Shown here one piece after another: positions 8,852-17,271 of a stretch of 38,371 nt of DNA. The notes beneath the pieces were generated by a model. That model had not been told where the DNA came from and ran no database searches. It saw only the letters and a program-made list of their open reading frames with translations. The stretch lies in contig URBJ01000010.1 in assembly GCA_900546005.1 (NCBI GenBank), positions 1-38,371 on the forward strand, given 5' to 3'. Each line of letters starts with the position of its first letter. The stretch's first letter is position 1. The stretch comes from an uncultured Alistipes sp. GTDB taxonomy: Bacteria > Bacteroidota > Bacteroidia > Bacteroidales > Rikenellaceae. The position numbers and the translations under genes were made by a program.

Positions 8852-8980
8852 GTTGCAACACGAGGAGCATTCGCAACCGCATCCTCCGTCACACCCTTTA
8901 TGGGTTGTTTTGCGGTAGATGATTCCAGCCAGAACCAGAATGGCGACGACGATGATGATGAATGTGATGATATCCTGCAT
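8825..8980 (-). CDS. FeoB-associated Cys-rich membrane protein
   Basis: A 51-residue protein too short for routine ORF calling. One N-terminal transmembrane helix (DIITFIIIVVAILVLAGIIY) is followed by a short Cys-rich tail with GCDGGCGCECSSCC and a basic end. This is the layout of the 'FeoB-associated Cys-rich membrane protein' family, which occurs directly downstream of feoB in many bacteria and is functionally comparable to FeoC-like accessory proteins. Here its ATG lies 22 bases after the FeoAB stop, so it should be co-transcribed. The six cysteines could bind iron or another soft metal on the cytoplasmic face. The 3' end of the gene forms half of the convergent terminator. Confidence 0.88.
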   Translation of the reverse strand: MQDIITFIIIVVAILVLAGIIYRKTTHKGCDGGCGCECSSCCNKKSDGKRP

Positions 8981-9002
8981 GGCGATTGTAAAATGGATAG
9001 AT

Positions 9003-11483
9003 CTAAAACAGACTGCCTATTTGGTAGACCAGAAATGATGCCAACCAAGCACAAGCAATCGAATAAAGTACGGAGAAGAGGGCCCACTTCGAGCCGGCTT
9101 CACGGCGAATGGCCGTGATGGTCGCAAAACACGGGACATACAACAGAATGAACAACATCAACGAATAGGCGACCAAGGGCGTATATACGGGTTCTCCTGC
9201 GTGTTTTCCGTGCGTGTAGACCTGTTTTTTCAGGTTCTCGGGCAGAGCACTTTCGTCATCTCCGCTGTTGCTCAATACGGCCATCGTACTCACGACGATC
9301 TCCTTGGCGGCCAATCCGCTGGTCAGGCTGACTCCGATCTGCCAGTCGAAGCCCAACGGACGTATGATCGGTTCGATGAAGTGGCCGAAACGTCCGATGT
9401 AGGATTGTTCCTGTTGCTCGGCATGCATCCGGTTGTTCAGCTGCTGGATTTTTTGCTCCTTGTCTTGAGGGGTTAGGGTTGTCGATGCCGCGATTTCGCT
9501 CTTCTGTGTGTCAAAATCTTCGGAATAGCGGGTGTTGCGGGGATAGTAGCTCAACGCCCAAATGATAATCGATGCGGCCAAGATGATCGTCCCCATTTTC
9601 CTCAGATACTGCGAACCCTTACTCCACATGTGCAGGGCTACGTTGCGTACCGTCGGAACCCGATACGGAGGAAGTTCCATGACGAAGGGTGCCTCCACTT
9701 TGGAGAAGAGTACCTTTTTGAACAGCAGCGACGACAAGACCGCCACCACAATGCCGATCAGGTAGATCGAAAACAGAACCAACCCCTGCCCTTTCGGGAA
9801 GAATGCGGAGATCAGCAGCACGTATACAGGAAGCCGGGCACTGCAAGACATGAACGGAATGATCAGCATGGTCAGAATCCGGTCTTTGCGGCTCTCGAGC
9901 GTTCGGGTGGCCATGATGGCCGGAACGTTGCATCCGAACCCCATCAGCAGCGGGATGAATGACTTTCCGTGCAGGCCGATTTTGTGCATTAGCTTATCCA
10001 TGATGAAGGCGGCCCGAGCCATGTATCCGGTGTCCTCCATCAGTGAAATGAAGAAGAAGAGGATCAGAATGTTCGGCAGAAAGACGATCACGCCCCCCAC
10101 TCCATTGATAATCCCGTTGACCACCAACTCCTTCAGGGAACCGTCCTGCATGTGAGAACTGACCGTTGCTCCCAACCACGAAACGGCCGCTTCGATCCAG
10201 TTTGCAGGTACGGCACCGATGGTGAACGTAGCCTGAAACATGATCCACATCAGCAGCAGAAATATGGGCATGCCCCAGATCTTATGGGTCATGATGCGGT
10301 CGATCCGGTCGTCCCGTCGATTTTTTTGAGCAACGGGTCTGCGACAAGTCTCTTCGAGAGCTCCGGTAATAAATCCGTATTTGGCGTCCGTGATGAGGTT
10401 TTCGACCCGATCGCCGTGCAGGCTTTCGAGTTTTGTCCGCTCCCGGGCCGCCACATTTGCAATTTCAGCGTAGTTATCCACGTGTTCGATCAACTTGGCA
10501 ATGTTGTGATCGTCGCTCAGTAGCTTTATTGCCAGATAACGTGTAGAGTAGCGGGCAGCAATATCCGCATTTTTCCATAAGTATTTTTGAACCAACCGGA
10601 TGCTCTTCTCGATGTCCTGACCGTAGTTGATGTGGATGTGGCGCACGGTCGGTTCATTGTCTTCAAACACCGCAATGACCGTCCGAAACAGTTCGGTGAT
10701 GCCTTCGTTTTTGGACGCAACGGTGGGAACAATCGGAATTCCGATCATGCGCCCCAAGGTCTCGTAATCCAATTCGATCCCCTGTTTTTTCGTCTCATCG
10801 AACATATTGAGCGCGATGACGACCTTCAGGTCCATGTCGATCAGCTGGGTGGTCAAAAAGAGGTTGCGTTCGAGGTTCGTGGCGTCTAATACATTGACCA
10901 CCACGTCGGGCATGTCATTGAGAATATGTTTGCGGACATACAACTCTTCGGGGGTGTATTCCGTGATCGAGTAGGTGCCGGGCAGGTCGCAGAGGTTGAA
11001 GGTGTATCCGTCTTGACGGAACGTTGCCTGCTTGGCATCGACCGTCACGCCGCTGTAATTTCCTACCCTTTCGTGCGAACCCGAAGCCACGTTGAACAGA
11101 GAGGTTTTGCCGCAATTGGGGTTTCCGACTAAGGCAACGTTGATGATTCGGCCGCTTTCGTGTACAAAGCGGTTGACCGATTCATTCCGGAAAGTGGCAT
11201 CGTCGGTCAGCGGATGGGTTTCGATATAGGCCGGAACGGAGACCTCGATCAGCTCTGCCTCACTTTTTCGGAGTGCGATTCTGTATCCGATGATTTCATA
11301 CTCTATGGGATCCGAGAGCGGAGCATTTTTGATGACCTTGACCACTTTGCCCCGAATAAATCCCATCTCTGTAATACGGTTACGGAACGACCCGTGTCCG
11401 AAAACCTTTGTGATAACCCCCTCTTCCGAAGTTTTCAGTTCGGACAGGCGTTTGTATGTAATCTCTTCTTTCCCTGTATCCAT
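9003..11483 (-). CDS. feoB: FeoA-FeoB fusion, ferrous iron transporter
   Basis: An 826-residue ferrous-iron uptake protein in which FeoA (SH3-like, residues about 10-82) is fused to the N-terminus of FeoB, a common Bacteroidota arrangement. The G domain shows G1 GNPNCGKTS (about 120-128), a Switch I Thr in SGVTVDAK (about 147), G3 DLPGT (166-170) and G4 NMFDE (226-230). The membrane part carries the two Gate motifs with conserved cysteines, GFGCNVPAIMATR and FMSCSARLPVY, and the C-terminal membrane helices are complete. It moves Fe2+ across the inner membrane, with GTP hydrolysis regulating the channel. The ATG at 11483 directly precedes the FeoA fold. A candidate promoter and hairpin precede it. 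Confidence 0.97.
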   Translation of the reverse strand: MDTGKEEITYKRLSELKTSEEGVITKVFGHGSFRNRITEMGFIRGKVVKVIKNAPLSDPIEYEIIGYRIALRKSEAELIEVSVPAYIETHPLTDDATFRNESVNRFVHESGRIINVALVGNPNCGKTSLFNVASGSHERVGNYSGVTVDAKQATFRQDGYTFNLCDLPGTYSITEYTPEELYVRKHILNDMPDVVVNVLDATNLERNLFLTTQLIDMDLKVVIALNMFDETKKQGIELDYETLGRMIGIPIVPTVASKNEGITELFRTVIAVFEDNEPTVRHIHINYGQDIEKSIRLVQKYLWKNADIAARYSTRYLAIKLLSDDHNIAKLIEHVDNYAEIANVAARERTKLESLHGDRVENLITDAKYGFITGALEETCRRPVAQKNRRDDRIDRIMTHKIWGMPIFLLLMWIMFQATFTIGAVPANWIEAAVSWLGATVSSHMQDGSLKELVVNGIINGVGGVIVFLPNILILFFFISLMEDTGYMARAAFIMDKLMHKIGLHGKSFIPLLMGFGCNVPAIMATRTLESRKDRILTMLIIPFMSCSARLPVYVLLISAFFPKGQGLVLFSIYLIGIVVAVLSSLLFKKVLFSKVEAPFVMELPPYRVPTVRNVALHMWSKGSQYLRKMGTIILAASIIIWALSYYPRNTRYSEDFDTQKSEIAASTTLTPQDKEQKIQQLNNRMHAEQQEQSYIGRFGHFIEPIIRPLGFDWQIGVSLTSGLAAKEIVVSTMAVLSNSGDDESALPENLKKQVYTHGKHAGEPVYTPLVAYSLMLFILLYVPCFATITAIRREAGSKWALFSVLYSIACAWLASFLVYQIGSLF

Positions 11484-11511
11484 TGATGTTGTGCTCCACT
11501 TGTGCCGTTTG

Positions 11512-11519
11512 CAAAAATA
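11512..11519 (-). promoter_or_regulatory. Second candidate -7 box for feoAB
   Basis: On the minus strand this reads TATTTTTG, matching TAnnTTTG. It would start a transcript with a leader of only about 20 bases. No clear TTG lies at the -33 position. Confidence 0.35.
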
Positions 11520-11566
11520 TACGCGAAAAAGACATGCACGAATACCTTAAAATAACGACAAACATC

Positions 11567-11601
11567 CGGAAAATACCATAAATCGGTTATGAAATTTTCC
11601 G
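11567..11601 (-). promoter_or_regulatory. Hairpin/palindrome at the predicted feoAB transcript start
   Basis: Outer arms 11567-11574 and 11594-11601 are perfectly complementary (8 bp). Inner arms 11577-11581 and 11587-11591 add 5 bp across a 2x2 internal loop, with a 5-nt apical loop. It lies right after the 11606-11613 -7 box, so it would either be an operator covering +1 or a structured 5' end of the mRNA. A metal regulator binding here is inference. Confidence 0.5.
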
Positions 11602-11605
11602 AATG

Positions 11606-11613
11606 CAAAGATA
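11606..11613 (-). promoter_or_regulatory. Candidate -7 box of the feoAB operon
   Basis: Minus strand reads TATCTTTG followed by C, the most common form of the Bacteroidota -7 element. The -33 TTG is not clear at the expected distance, which would suit an activator-dependent or regulated promoter. The predicted start is near 11600, giving a leader of about 115 bases. Confidence 0.55.
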
Positions 11614-11651
11614 CAACTTTTATGGTTTGTTAATCGGCTTTCAGTAGTCAT

Positions 11652-11678
11652 AGATTTCCGTGAAATGGAAATCTTTTT
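11652..11678 (+). terminator. Plus-oriented terminator-like hairpin with no upstream plus-strand gene
   Basis: A perfect 8-bp stem (11652-11659 with 11667-11674), 7-nt loop and T5 tail (11674-11678). It points rightward although genes on both sides are on the minus strand. It could end an antisense transcript from the feoB leader or block read-through. Confidence 0.45.
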
Positions 11679-11741
11679 GAAGATAGGCCATATTTATATG
11701 AGGCTGTTTTTGTGAGATATATAACAAAAAAATAAATTTTT

Positions 11742-11780
11742 CGCTTCACGATCGATAGTTTATGTACCGGTCGTGAAGCG
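11742..11780 (-). terminator. Probable terminator of the MG2/plug gene
   Basis: A 13-bp stem with one G-U pair (11742-11754 with 11768-11780) around a 13-nt loop. On the minus strand it is followed by an A/T-rich stretch containing a T7 run. It lies about 70 bases past the stop at 11851. Confidence 0.6.
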
Positions 11781-11850
11781 TTATGAGACAAAAAAGTATA
11801 TATCTATCTAATTAATATTCAACGGTTATGTTGAATGCGAAAGCGATGGA

Positions 11851-14811
11851 TCACTCCTCTTTCAATAGGGCTGACCGATAAAAGACCGGAATGCCCGATG
11901 GCGAAATGCCTTCAATGGTGATCTCGTACTGAGGATTGTTGCTGTCGTCTGCATAAAATTCAATAGATGCCTTTCCATCGTCCGATACCTGCACATAAGG
12001 GTTCCAATAAAGCGTCGAACGTCGATCGAAATGTTTGCTGTTCAGTCGCCACGGCCGATCATATCTTTGGTGATAGAATTCAACGGGTTTGGCGTAGCCG
12101 AACGATTCATACAAAGTATAATCCGGTTGTGTAATCCGAGCTCCCTTTTTTAGAATGACTTCGATTCGATAGGGATATATTTTACTTTGTAGATAGGGAT
12201 GTGTCACGTTGCTTGGGCTGGGGGCGACACCGGCAAGTCCCTCCGGTACAATGACACCGATGTATTTTACATCTTCCATATCGATCCCTTTGAGAAAACT
12301 GATCTGACGGCTTCCGATGATCGAGTCGTTTACGCGGACCTGAGCAAGGAATTGGATACGGCCTCCGGGTAGGATTATGGTAAATAGCTGTTCACGGACG
12401 TACCTCCCGACGTTGGCCAAACGGGCCAAATATTGATAAACATTCCAAGATTTATGTTTGGATATGTATGTCGTATCATAGACTCTTCCGTAAGTGGATC
12501 TCAACGGGAGGAATGGATCTCGTCCCGTGACGGTTACTTCGTCGAGGGTAAAACCGGCGATGGAATCTTTATTTGTCGAAGTGAGATAGGCCTTGAACTG
12601 TTTCTCGTAAGGTAGTTTTACATCGCCTTTTGAATAGGGGTAGAAGGGTGTATGCAGGGGGCGGGGATATATTCTGTCGATTTCTACGTAGTATGGAGTC
12701 TTGTCACGTTTTCCTCCGCGCGATGTAAATTGGAAAAGTGTTGTGTCGGCAATGTCGAAACCATCGATCGTGAATCGACCTGAGCTATCTGTTGTTGTAA
12801 GAAAAGTCAGGCTGTCTTTATCAAGAGTAACAGCTTTTACCTCTACGTTTTTTGCCTCTTTGTTCCACAACAGGGAGGTCACCTTTCCGGTGAAGAATTG
12901 GTTTTGTTCAACTCTATTTTGCGGCGTGAATGGGGCGGGAAGGAAATAGCTGAGTGCCGAGCAGGAATCTTGGGCCGAGATGTGGGCTGTATAGGAAAGA
13001 TGTGGGTCAAATGAAGGACGCACGCCATCCTTCTTATTGTTTCTATTCTCTATGTTCGCCGGTTTGGTATTTGCCTTAAATCGTCTCCATCCGTTAGTTA
13101 ACATGACCAGATCGAGTTTCTGCATTCGGGCGGGAGAGTTGTCGATAAAGTAATATCCGGCGTTGTGTACATATCCTTTCAGATCGGAGGTGACGAACAG
13201 ATAGGAATTTATGTTTTCGCTTAATGAATCGTAATACACGGTACTGCGGTCGGTGACACTGACCGAATAGTAGTTGGAGAAGAACTCGGGCCTATCCAAT
13301 TCAAGGTCAACTTTCACCTTTTCTCTTTTTTCGTAGGAGGCTTTGTCGGGACGGACTTTCCATGCAGGACGTAATTCGGGGTGAGAAACGTACACCAACC
13401 GTTCGGTCAGGGGTAATCCTAAGGAGTCGACCAACATCAAATGGAGAATTCCTTCGGGGAGTGAGTCGATATGGATCAGGCCTTCGGAAAAATCGTTGGG
13501 GGATATGGGTTGGGTGAAGAGGCACAGATTACGCGTATGACCGACGAGTGTACTCATTTCCGGAATATTGCCGAGGAATCGATAATGGATAAGATCGCCC
13601 TCAGGAGAGACCGCCAGAGCACATGTCCGATCCGTTGCAGCAGGCAGATCGGATGTTTTGGTTTTTATTTCGGACGAAGATGCATCGAACAGGCTGTCGA
13701 TACCGGCGTTGTTGTTGGAAAGGTCGGGATTCCCGTTGTAGGTCAGATTACATGTGGTAACCGCTTGATAGGTTTCTCCGATTTTGGGCGTCAGCAAAAA
13801 AGAGCCCATACCATCGTGTTCGCTTTGGAACGAAGCTACGGTTGCGCCGGAGGCGTTCAATATTTTGCCTTGCACCAAAACCGGGTAGCCATCGGAACGT
13901 ACGGCTTTGAAAGCGATCCGTTGTGGGGCTCCTGCTATGAGATCCCCGCCTTCCGGTAAAAACTGGATGTCGAAATCGTATTCAGGAGGATCGATAAAGA
14001 AGGTCCGGTTATAGATTCTGTATCCCATGTCGATATTCGTTTCGACATAACTTCCCTCTCGCATTGACTTGTTTGGAAGCGGAATGAACAGGGCCCCTGT
14101 TGTCGAAGTGGTTTTGAGCTTCCCTTTAGACAGCAAGGTTCCTCCTTTGGAGTAGATCCTGTAAGCGGTTTTTTTGTTGCCGTAAGGTCTGGAGCTTTTG
14201 TCCGACAGCTCGATAATCATGTGCTTGTCCGTGTATGAGATGTTGCTGTTGACCCCGGTGTAGAGATTGCCGATCGTAAAGTTGCATTGGAAGAAATTTT
14301 TCGGATCGAAATTCAACATCCAGCCGGTATAGGCTCTTAGGGTATATTCTCCGGCCGACAAGGTGTCCGGCAATATGATGTTATTGGCAAATCCGATGCT
14401 GTCGCGTTTGATTTTTTTAGAGGTAACCAATCTTCTTCTCCGATCGAACAGATCCACATAGACATAGTTGGATTGTGTGTTGGGAATAAGCATGGATGCA
14501 TCGATCAGATAACCTCTGAACCACAGCGTGTCACCGACTCCATAATAGGGTTTGTCGATGTGGAACCACAGCCGTTCTTGGTATTGGTTGACAATAGACA
14601 TGAAATGTGCCCTTAAAAGAGAGTCTTGGATGTAAGGCCTCTGTTTTATTAATAAATCCAACTCATTAGCCGAGGTGTTTTGTGAAACGACATCATGAGA
14701 GAGTGCGTCTGTTTCTGTTTTCGGTTTGGAATCGACGGGACGGGTGAAAGAGAGTCCGGTTACAAGGATAAAGGACACGGATACGTAAAAAAATATGGCA
14801 CTACGTTTCAT
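11851..14811 (-). CDS. Secreted MG2-like / TonB-plug protein without a barrel
   Basis: A 986-residue exported protein with an N-terminal signal peptide (residues 1-24). An MG2 (alpha-2-macroglobulin-like) domain at about 80-175 shows RLWFHIDKPYYGVGDTLWF and AGEYTLRAYTGWM. Several further beta-sandwich segments follow, then a carboxypeptidase-regulatory-like fold at about 639-700 (GKVTSLLWNKEAKNVEVKAV, SSGRFTIDGF). A TonB-receptor plug-like domain at about 752-870 contains FTLDEVTVTGRDPF and VRVNDSIIG. No outer-membrane barrel follows; the protein ends in another beta-domain. Bacteroidota genomes carry this architecture, usually annotated only as 'TonB-dependent receptor plug domain-containing protein', and its function is unknown. 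It is divergent from the glycan operon (223 bases between starts) and may share its regulatory region. Confidence 0.75.
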   Translation of the reverse strand: MKRSAIFFYVSVSFILVTGLSFTRPVDSKPKTETDALSHDVVSQNTSANELDLLIKQRPYIQDSLLRAHFMSIVNQYQERLWFHIDKPYYGVGDTLWFRGYLIDASMLIPNTQSNYVYVDLFDRRRRLVTSKKIKRDSIGFANNIILPDTLSAGEYTLRAYTGWMLNFDPKNFFQCNFTIGNLYTGVNSNISYTDKHMIIELSDKSSRPYGNKKTAYRIYSKGGTLLSKGKLKTTSTTGALFIPLPNKSMREGSYVETNIDMGYRIYNRTFFIDPPEYDFDIQFLPEGGDLIAGAPQRIAFKAVRSDGYPVLVQGKILNASGATVASFQSEHDGMGSFLLTPKIGETYQAVTTCNLTYNGNPDLSNNNAGIDSLFDASSSEIKTKTSDLPAATDRTCALAVSPEGDLIHYRFLGNIPEMSTLVGHTRNLCLFTQPISPNDFSEGLIHIDSLPEGILHLMLVDSLGLPLTERLVYVSHPELRPAWKVRPDKASYEKREKVKVDLELDRPEFFSNYYSVSVTDRSTVYYDSLSENINSYLFVTSDLKGYVHNAGYYFIDNSPARMQKLDLVMLTNGWRRFKANTKPANIENRNNKKDGVRPSFDPHLSYTAHISAQDSCSALSYFLPAPFTPQNRVEQNQFFTGKVTSLLWNKEAKNVEVKAVTLDKDSLTFLTTTDSSGRFTIDGFDIADTTLFQFTSRGGKRDKTPYYVEIDRIYPRPLHTPFYPYSKGDVKLPYEKQFKAYLTSTNKDSIAGFTLDEVTVTGRDPFLPLRSTYGRVYDTTYISKHKSWNVYQYLARLANVGRYVREQLFTIILPGGRIQFLAQVRVNDSIIGSRQISFLKGIDMEDVKYIGVIVPEGLAGVAPSPSNVTHPYLQSKIYPYRIEVILKKGARITQPDYTLYESFGYAKPVEFYHQRYDRPWRLNSKHFDRRSTLYWNPYVQVSDDGKASIEFYADDSNNPQYEITIEGISPSGIPVFYRSALLKEE

Positions 14812-15034
14812 AATGGTTTTTATTATATGCGGTTTTGGTGTGAATTGTGGTTGGTTTACTGTGTAAATAAATGTGTTTTTTTTAATATTTCAAATAAAAA
14901 TCCGAAATAAATTCTTCGAAAAGTAAATTTTAATTTGCGGGTTAGGAATTCTGGCCAGAAAAGAGTATTATTGTAGCATGAAATGAATGTGCTGGTGCTG
15001 ATCGGCATGGATTAATTAACCTAATTTAACCAAA

Positions 15035-17164
15035 ATGAAGAAAAAAAATCTGAAGGGTCTCTGGCTCGCCGGACTCTTGATGTTGGCGACGAGTGTTCAG
15101 GCTCAAAACTCTGTGCAACTTTCTGTCGTGCCTAAGGAGGGTAAGGACTTTACCCTCAAAGAGGTAGAACAAGGCGTATTCGAAGCGACAACAGCTCCCG
15201 GAAACGCGATCATTGAGTTCGCTCCGTTGAAAAGCGGTGAACTGTCTGATGATATTGCTGTGCTGAGTTTCGACTATTTCTGCGCTTCCGGTATGGAATT
15301 CATGGTCGTAATGGTCAATAACGATCATTCGCGCATCGAAGAGAATATGATTCGCATGCCGATTGCCGAGGGATGGAGTACCTTTTCGGTCGATGTGACG
15401 GATAAATTGAAAAAAATGACCGGGGCAAACGACTTTCTGAGTTTGTTGATCGTTCCCAATGCGGCTAAGCCGACTACGATCCGCATCAAAAATCCAAGGT
15501 TGCGTGCCTATACGGATAAAGAGTTGGAACAGGCCAAGAAAAAGATCGAAACCGAACAGAGAGAGGCCCGGCTGAATCGGGATGTCGATATCTATCTGAA
15601 AAAGGACTATCCGTGTGAGGTGACCGACGTCAAGGTAACGGACGATGCGATAGAGGTGGCTGGAAATATTAAAGGGATGGCCGGTGATGTCTATTTGTGT
15701 GAAGTCCCCATGTTCGGAGAACTTACCGATCTGGATTTCATCACGGAACAGAAGGTCGAAAAACCGACCAAGTTCAAAATGAAGTTTGACCGTTATGCTG
15801 AAATCGACGGACAGAAATACGATCGGATCTATTCCCGCTGGGTGCTGGCTCAGAAATCACAGAAAGGGTTCCTGATCTGTTCGCACGGTCACTATGCCGA
15901 TGAAGTGAAAGCCATGTATGATTTGCCCCATGAAGTCGTAGCGACGAAGAAGGGAATCGGCGGTTTCCACAACAGTCCCTACTCTTCGGATGCCGATAGC
16001 CTTCAGGCTACCAGCATTACGATCAACATGTGGTTGGGTTTCATGCGGCTGACCCCTTCGGAAAATTCGATTCCGTTCGAATACAACGGCAAGACCTATT
16101 ATGCCGATGCCAAGACGATCGAAGGGTTCGACAAGACCCTGCAATTCGTAGCTCAAAGGAACATGATTGTTTCTGCCATCATTCTGATTGCTCCCGAGCG
16201 TGGATTTGCCGATAAGGCAGCCGGACGTCTTTTCGAACACCCCGATTTCGATCCGGCTGGTATCTACACGATGCCCAACATGACGACGCTCGAATCACTG
16301 AATCTGTATGCTGCTGCGATCGATTTCCTTGCATCGAGATATAGCCGTCCCGACAAAAAGTACGGAAGAGTCCATCACTGGATCGCCCACAACGAGGTGG
16401 ATGCCGGTTGGGTGTGGACCAACGCCGGAATCAAGACGGCCCTCCGGTTCATGGATATCTATATCAAATCGATGCGTCTGCTCTATTACACCGCACGTAA
16501 GTATAATCCGCATGCCGAAGTGTTGATTACGTTGACCCACTACTGGCAGTCGCGCCACAACGAATATTGCTATCCGTCGGCTCAGTTGCTGGAGTTGTTG
16601 CTCGACTACACGGAGGCAGAGGGCGATTTCAAATGGGGCGTGGCCCATCACCCCTACCCTCAGTCGCTCTTTGAACCGAAGGCTTGGCTCGATACAGATG
16701 CAACGTTCGACTACAATACTCCGTTGATCACGTTCAAGAATCTGGAGGTACTCGATGCATGGATCAAACATCCGAGAGCACTTTATAAAGGTAAAGAGAA
16801 ACGTACGCTCTATTTGTCGGAACAAAATCCCAACTCGAAAGATTACTCAGAGCAAGCTCTGCTCGAACAGGCTGCCGGTATGGCCTATGCGATGAAGAAG
16901 CTCAAGGCATGCGATGGAATCGATGCCTACCAGATGCACGGATGGTTCGACCAACGTGGCGAGGGCGGATTGCGGATCGGTATCCGTCGTTTTCCGGATG
17001 ATGAGGAGGATCCGTCGGGCCGTAAACCGGCTTGGTTCGTGTTCCAAGCGTTCGATACCGATCGTGAAGATGAAGTCTTCGAGTTCGCAAAGAAGATTAT
17101 CGGAATCGACGACTGGGATCAGATCATATATAAAGATCCAATCGAAATCCCTGATAACAAGTAA
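15035..17164 (+). CDS. DUF5722-like secreted TIM-barrel protein, putative glycosidase
   Basis: A 709-residue secreted protein: signal peptide about residues 1-23 (ending VQAQ), an N-terminal beta-sandwich (about 25-170, CBM-like), a small beta-domain, and a C-terminal TIM-barrel-like domain (about 280-690). I recall this barrel as the DUF5722 family. Two motifs look catalytic: HNEVDAGWVW (about 452-461) and LSEQNPN (about 594-600). An Asn-Glu pair on strand 4 and a second Glu on strand 7 are the hallmarks of retaining clan GH-A glycosidases, so an acid/base and nucleophile role is inferred, not shown. It is the first gene of the glycan operon. A terminator-like hairpin follows it. Substrate is unknown. 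Confidence 0.7.
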   Translation: MKKKNLKGLWLAGLLMLATSVQAQNSVQLSVVPKEGKDFTLKEVEQGVFEATTAPGNAIIEFAPLKSGELSDDIAVLSFDYFCASGMEFMVVMVNNDHSRIEENMIRMPIAEGWSTFSVDVTDKLKKMTGANDFLSLLIVPNAAKPTTIRIKNPRLRAYTDKELEQAKKKIETEQREARLNRDVDIYLKKDYPCEVTDVKVTDDAIEVAGNIKGMAGDVYLCEVPMFGELTDLDFITEQKVEKPTKFKMKFDRYAEIDGQKYDRIYSRWVLAQKSQKGFLICSHGHYADEVKAMYDLPHEVVATKKGIGGFHNSPYSSDADSLQATSITINMWLGFMRLTPSENSIPFEYNGKTYYADAKTIEGFDKTLQFVAQRNMIVSAIILIAPERGFADKAAGRLFEHPDFDPAGIYTMPNMTTLESLNLYAAAIDFLASRYSRPDKKYGRVHHWIAHNEVDAGWVWTNAGIKTALRFMDIYIKSMRLLYYTARKYNPHAEVLITLTHYWQSRHNEYCYPSAQLLELLLDYTEAEGDFKWGVAHHPYPQSLFEPKAWLDTDATFDYNTPLITFKNLEVLDAWIKHPRALYKGKEKRTLYLSEQNPNSKDYSEQALLEQAAGMAYAMKKLKACDGIDAYQMHGWFDQRGEGGLRIGIRRFPDDEEDPSGRKPAWFVFQAFDTDREDEVFEFAKKIIGIDDWDQIIYKDPIEIPDNK

Positions 17165-17202
17165 GGTTCGGGGCACGGATCGTTTTATATAAATATAATT
17201 TG

Positions 17203-17239
17203 AGATAGCCCCGCTTGCATTCAGGTCGGGGCTATTTTT
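17203..17239 (+). terminator. Intra-operon hairpin with T-tail (terminator or attenuator)
   Basis: An 8-bp core stem (17205-17212 with 17228-17235), extended by a G-C pair at the loop side and an A-U/G-U pair at the base, is followed by T5 (17235-17239). It lies between the DUF5722-like and GH71/99-like genes, which probably form one transcript, so it may lower downstream expression. Confidence 0.65.
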
Positions 17240-17271
17240 CTAATCCAAACGAACAACCAGAAAAAAGAGTT

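Larger units (their letters stand above)
11484..11850. other. Regulatory intergenic region upstream of feoAB
   Basis: This 367-base gene-free stretch holds two candidate minus-strand promoters for feoAB, a hairpin/palindrome at the predicted transcript start, a plus-oriented terminator-like hairpin, and the terminator of the MG2/plug gene. Each is listed separately. No ORF is convincing here. Confidence 0.7.

Noticed and set aside
14931..14937. TAATTTG as a possible -7 box for the glycan operon
   Set aside because: It lacks one base, has no TTG at -33 and lies about 100 bases from the ATG; too weak to list as a promoter.
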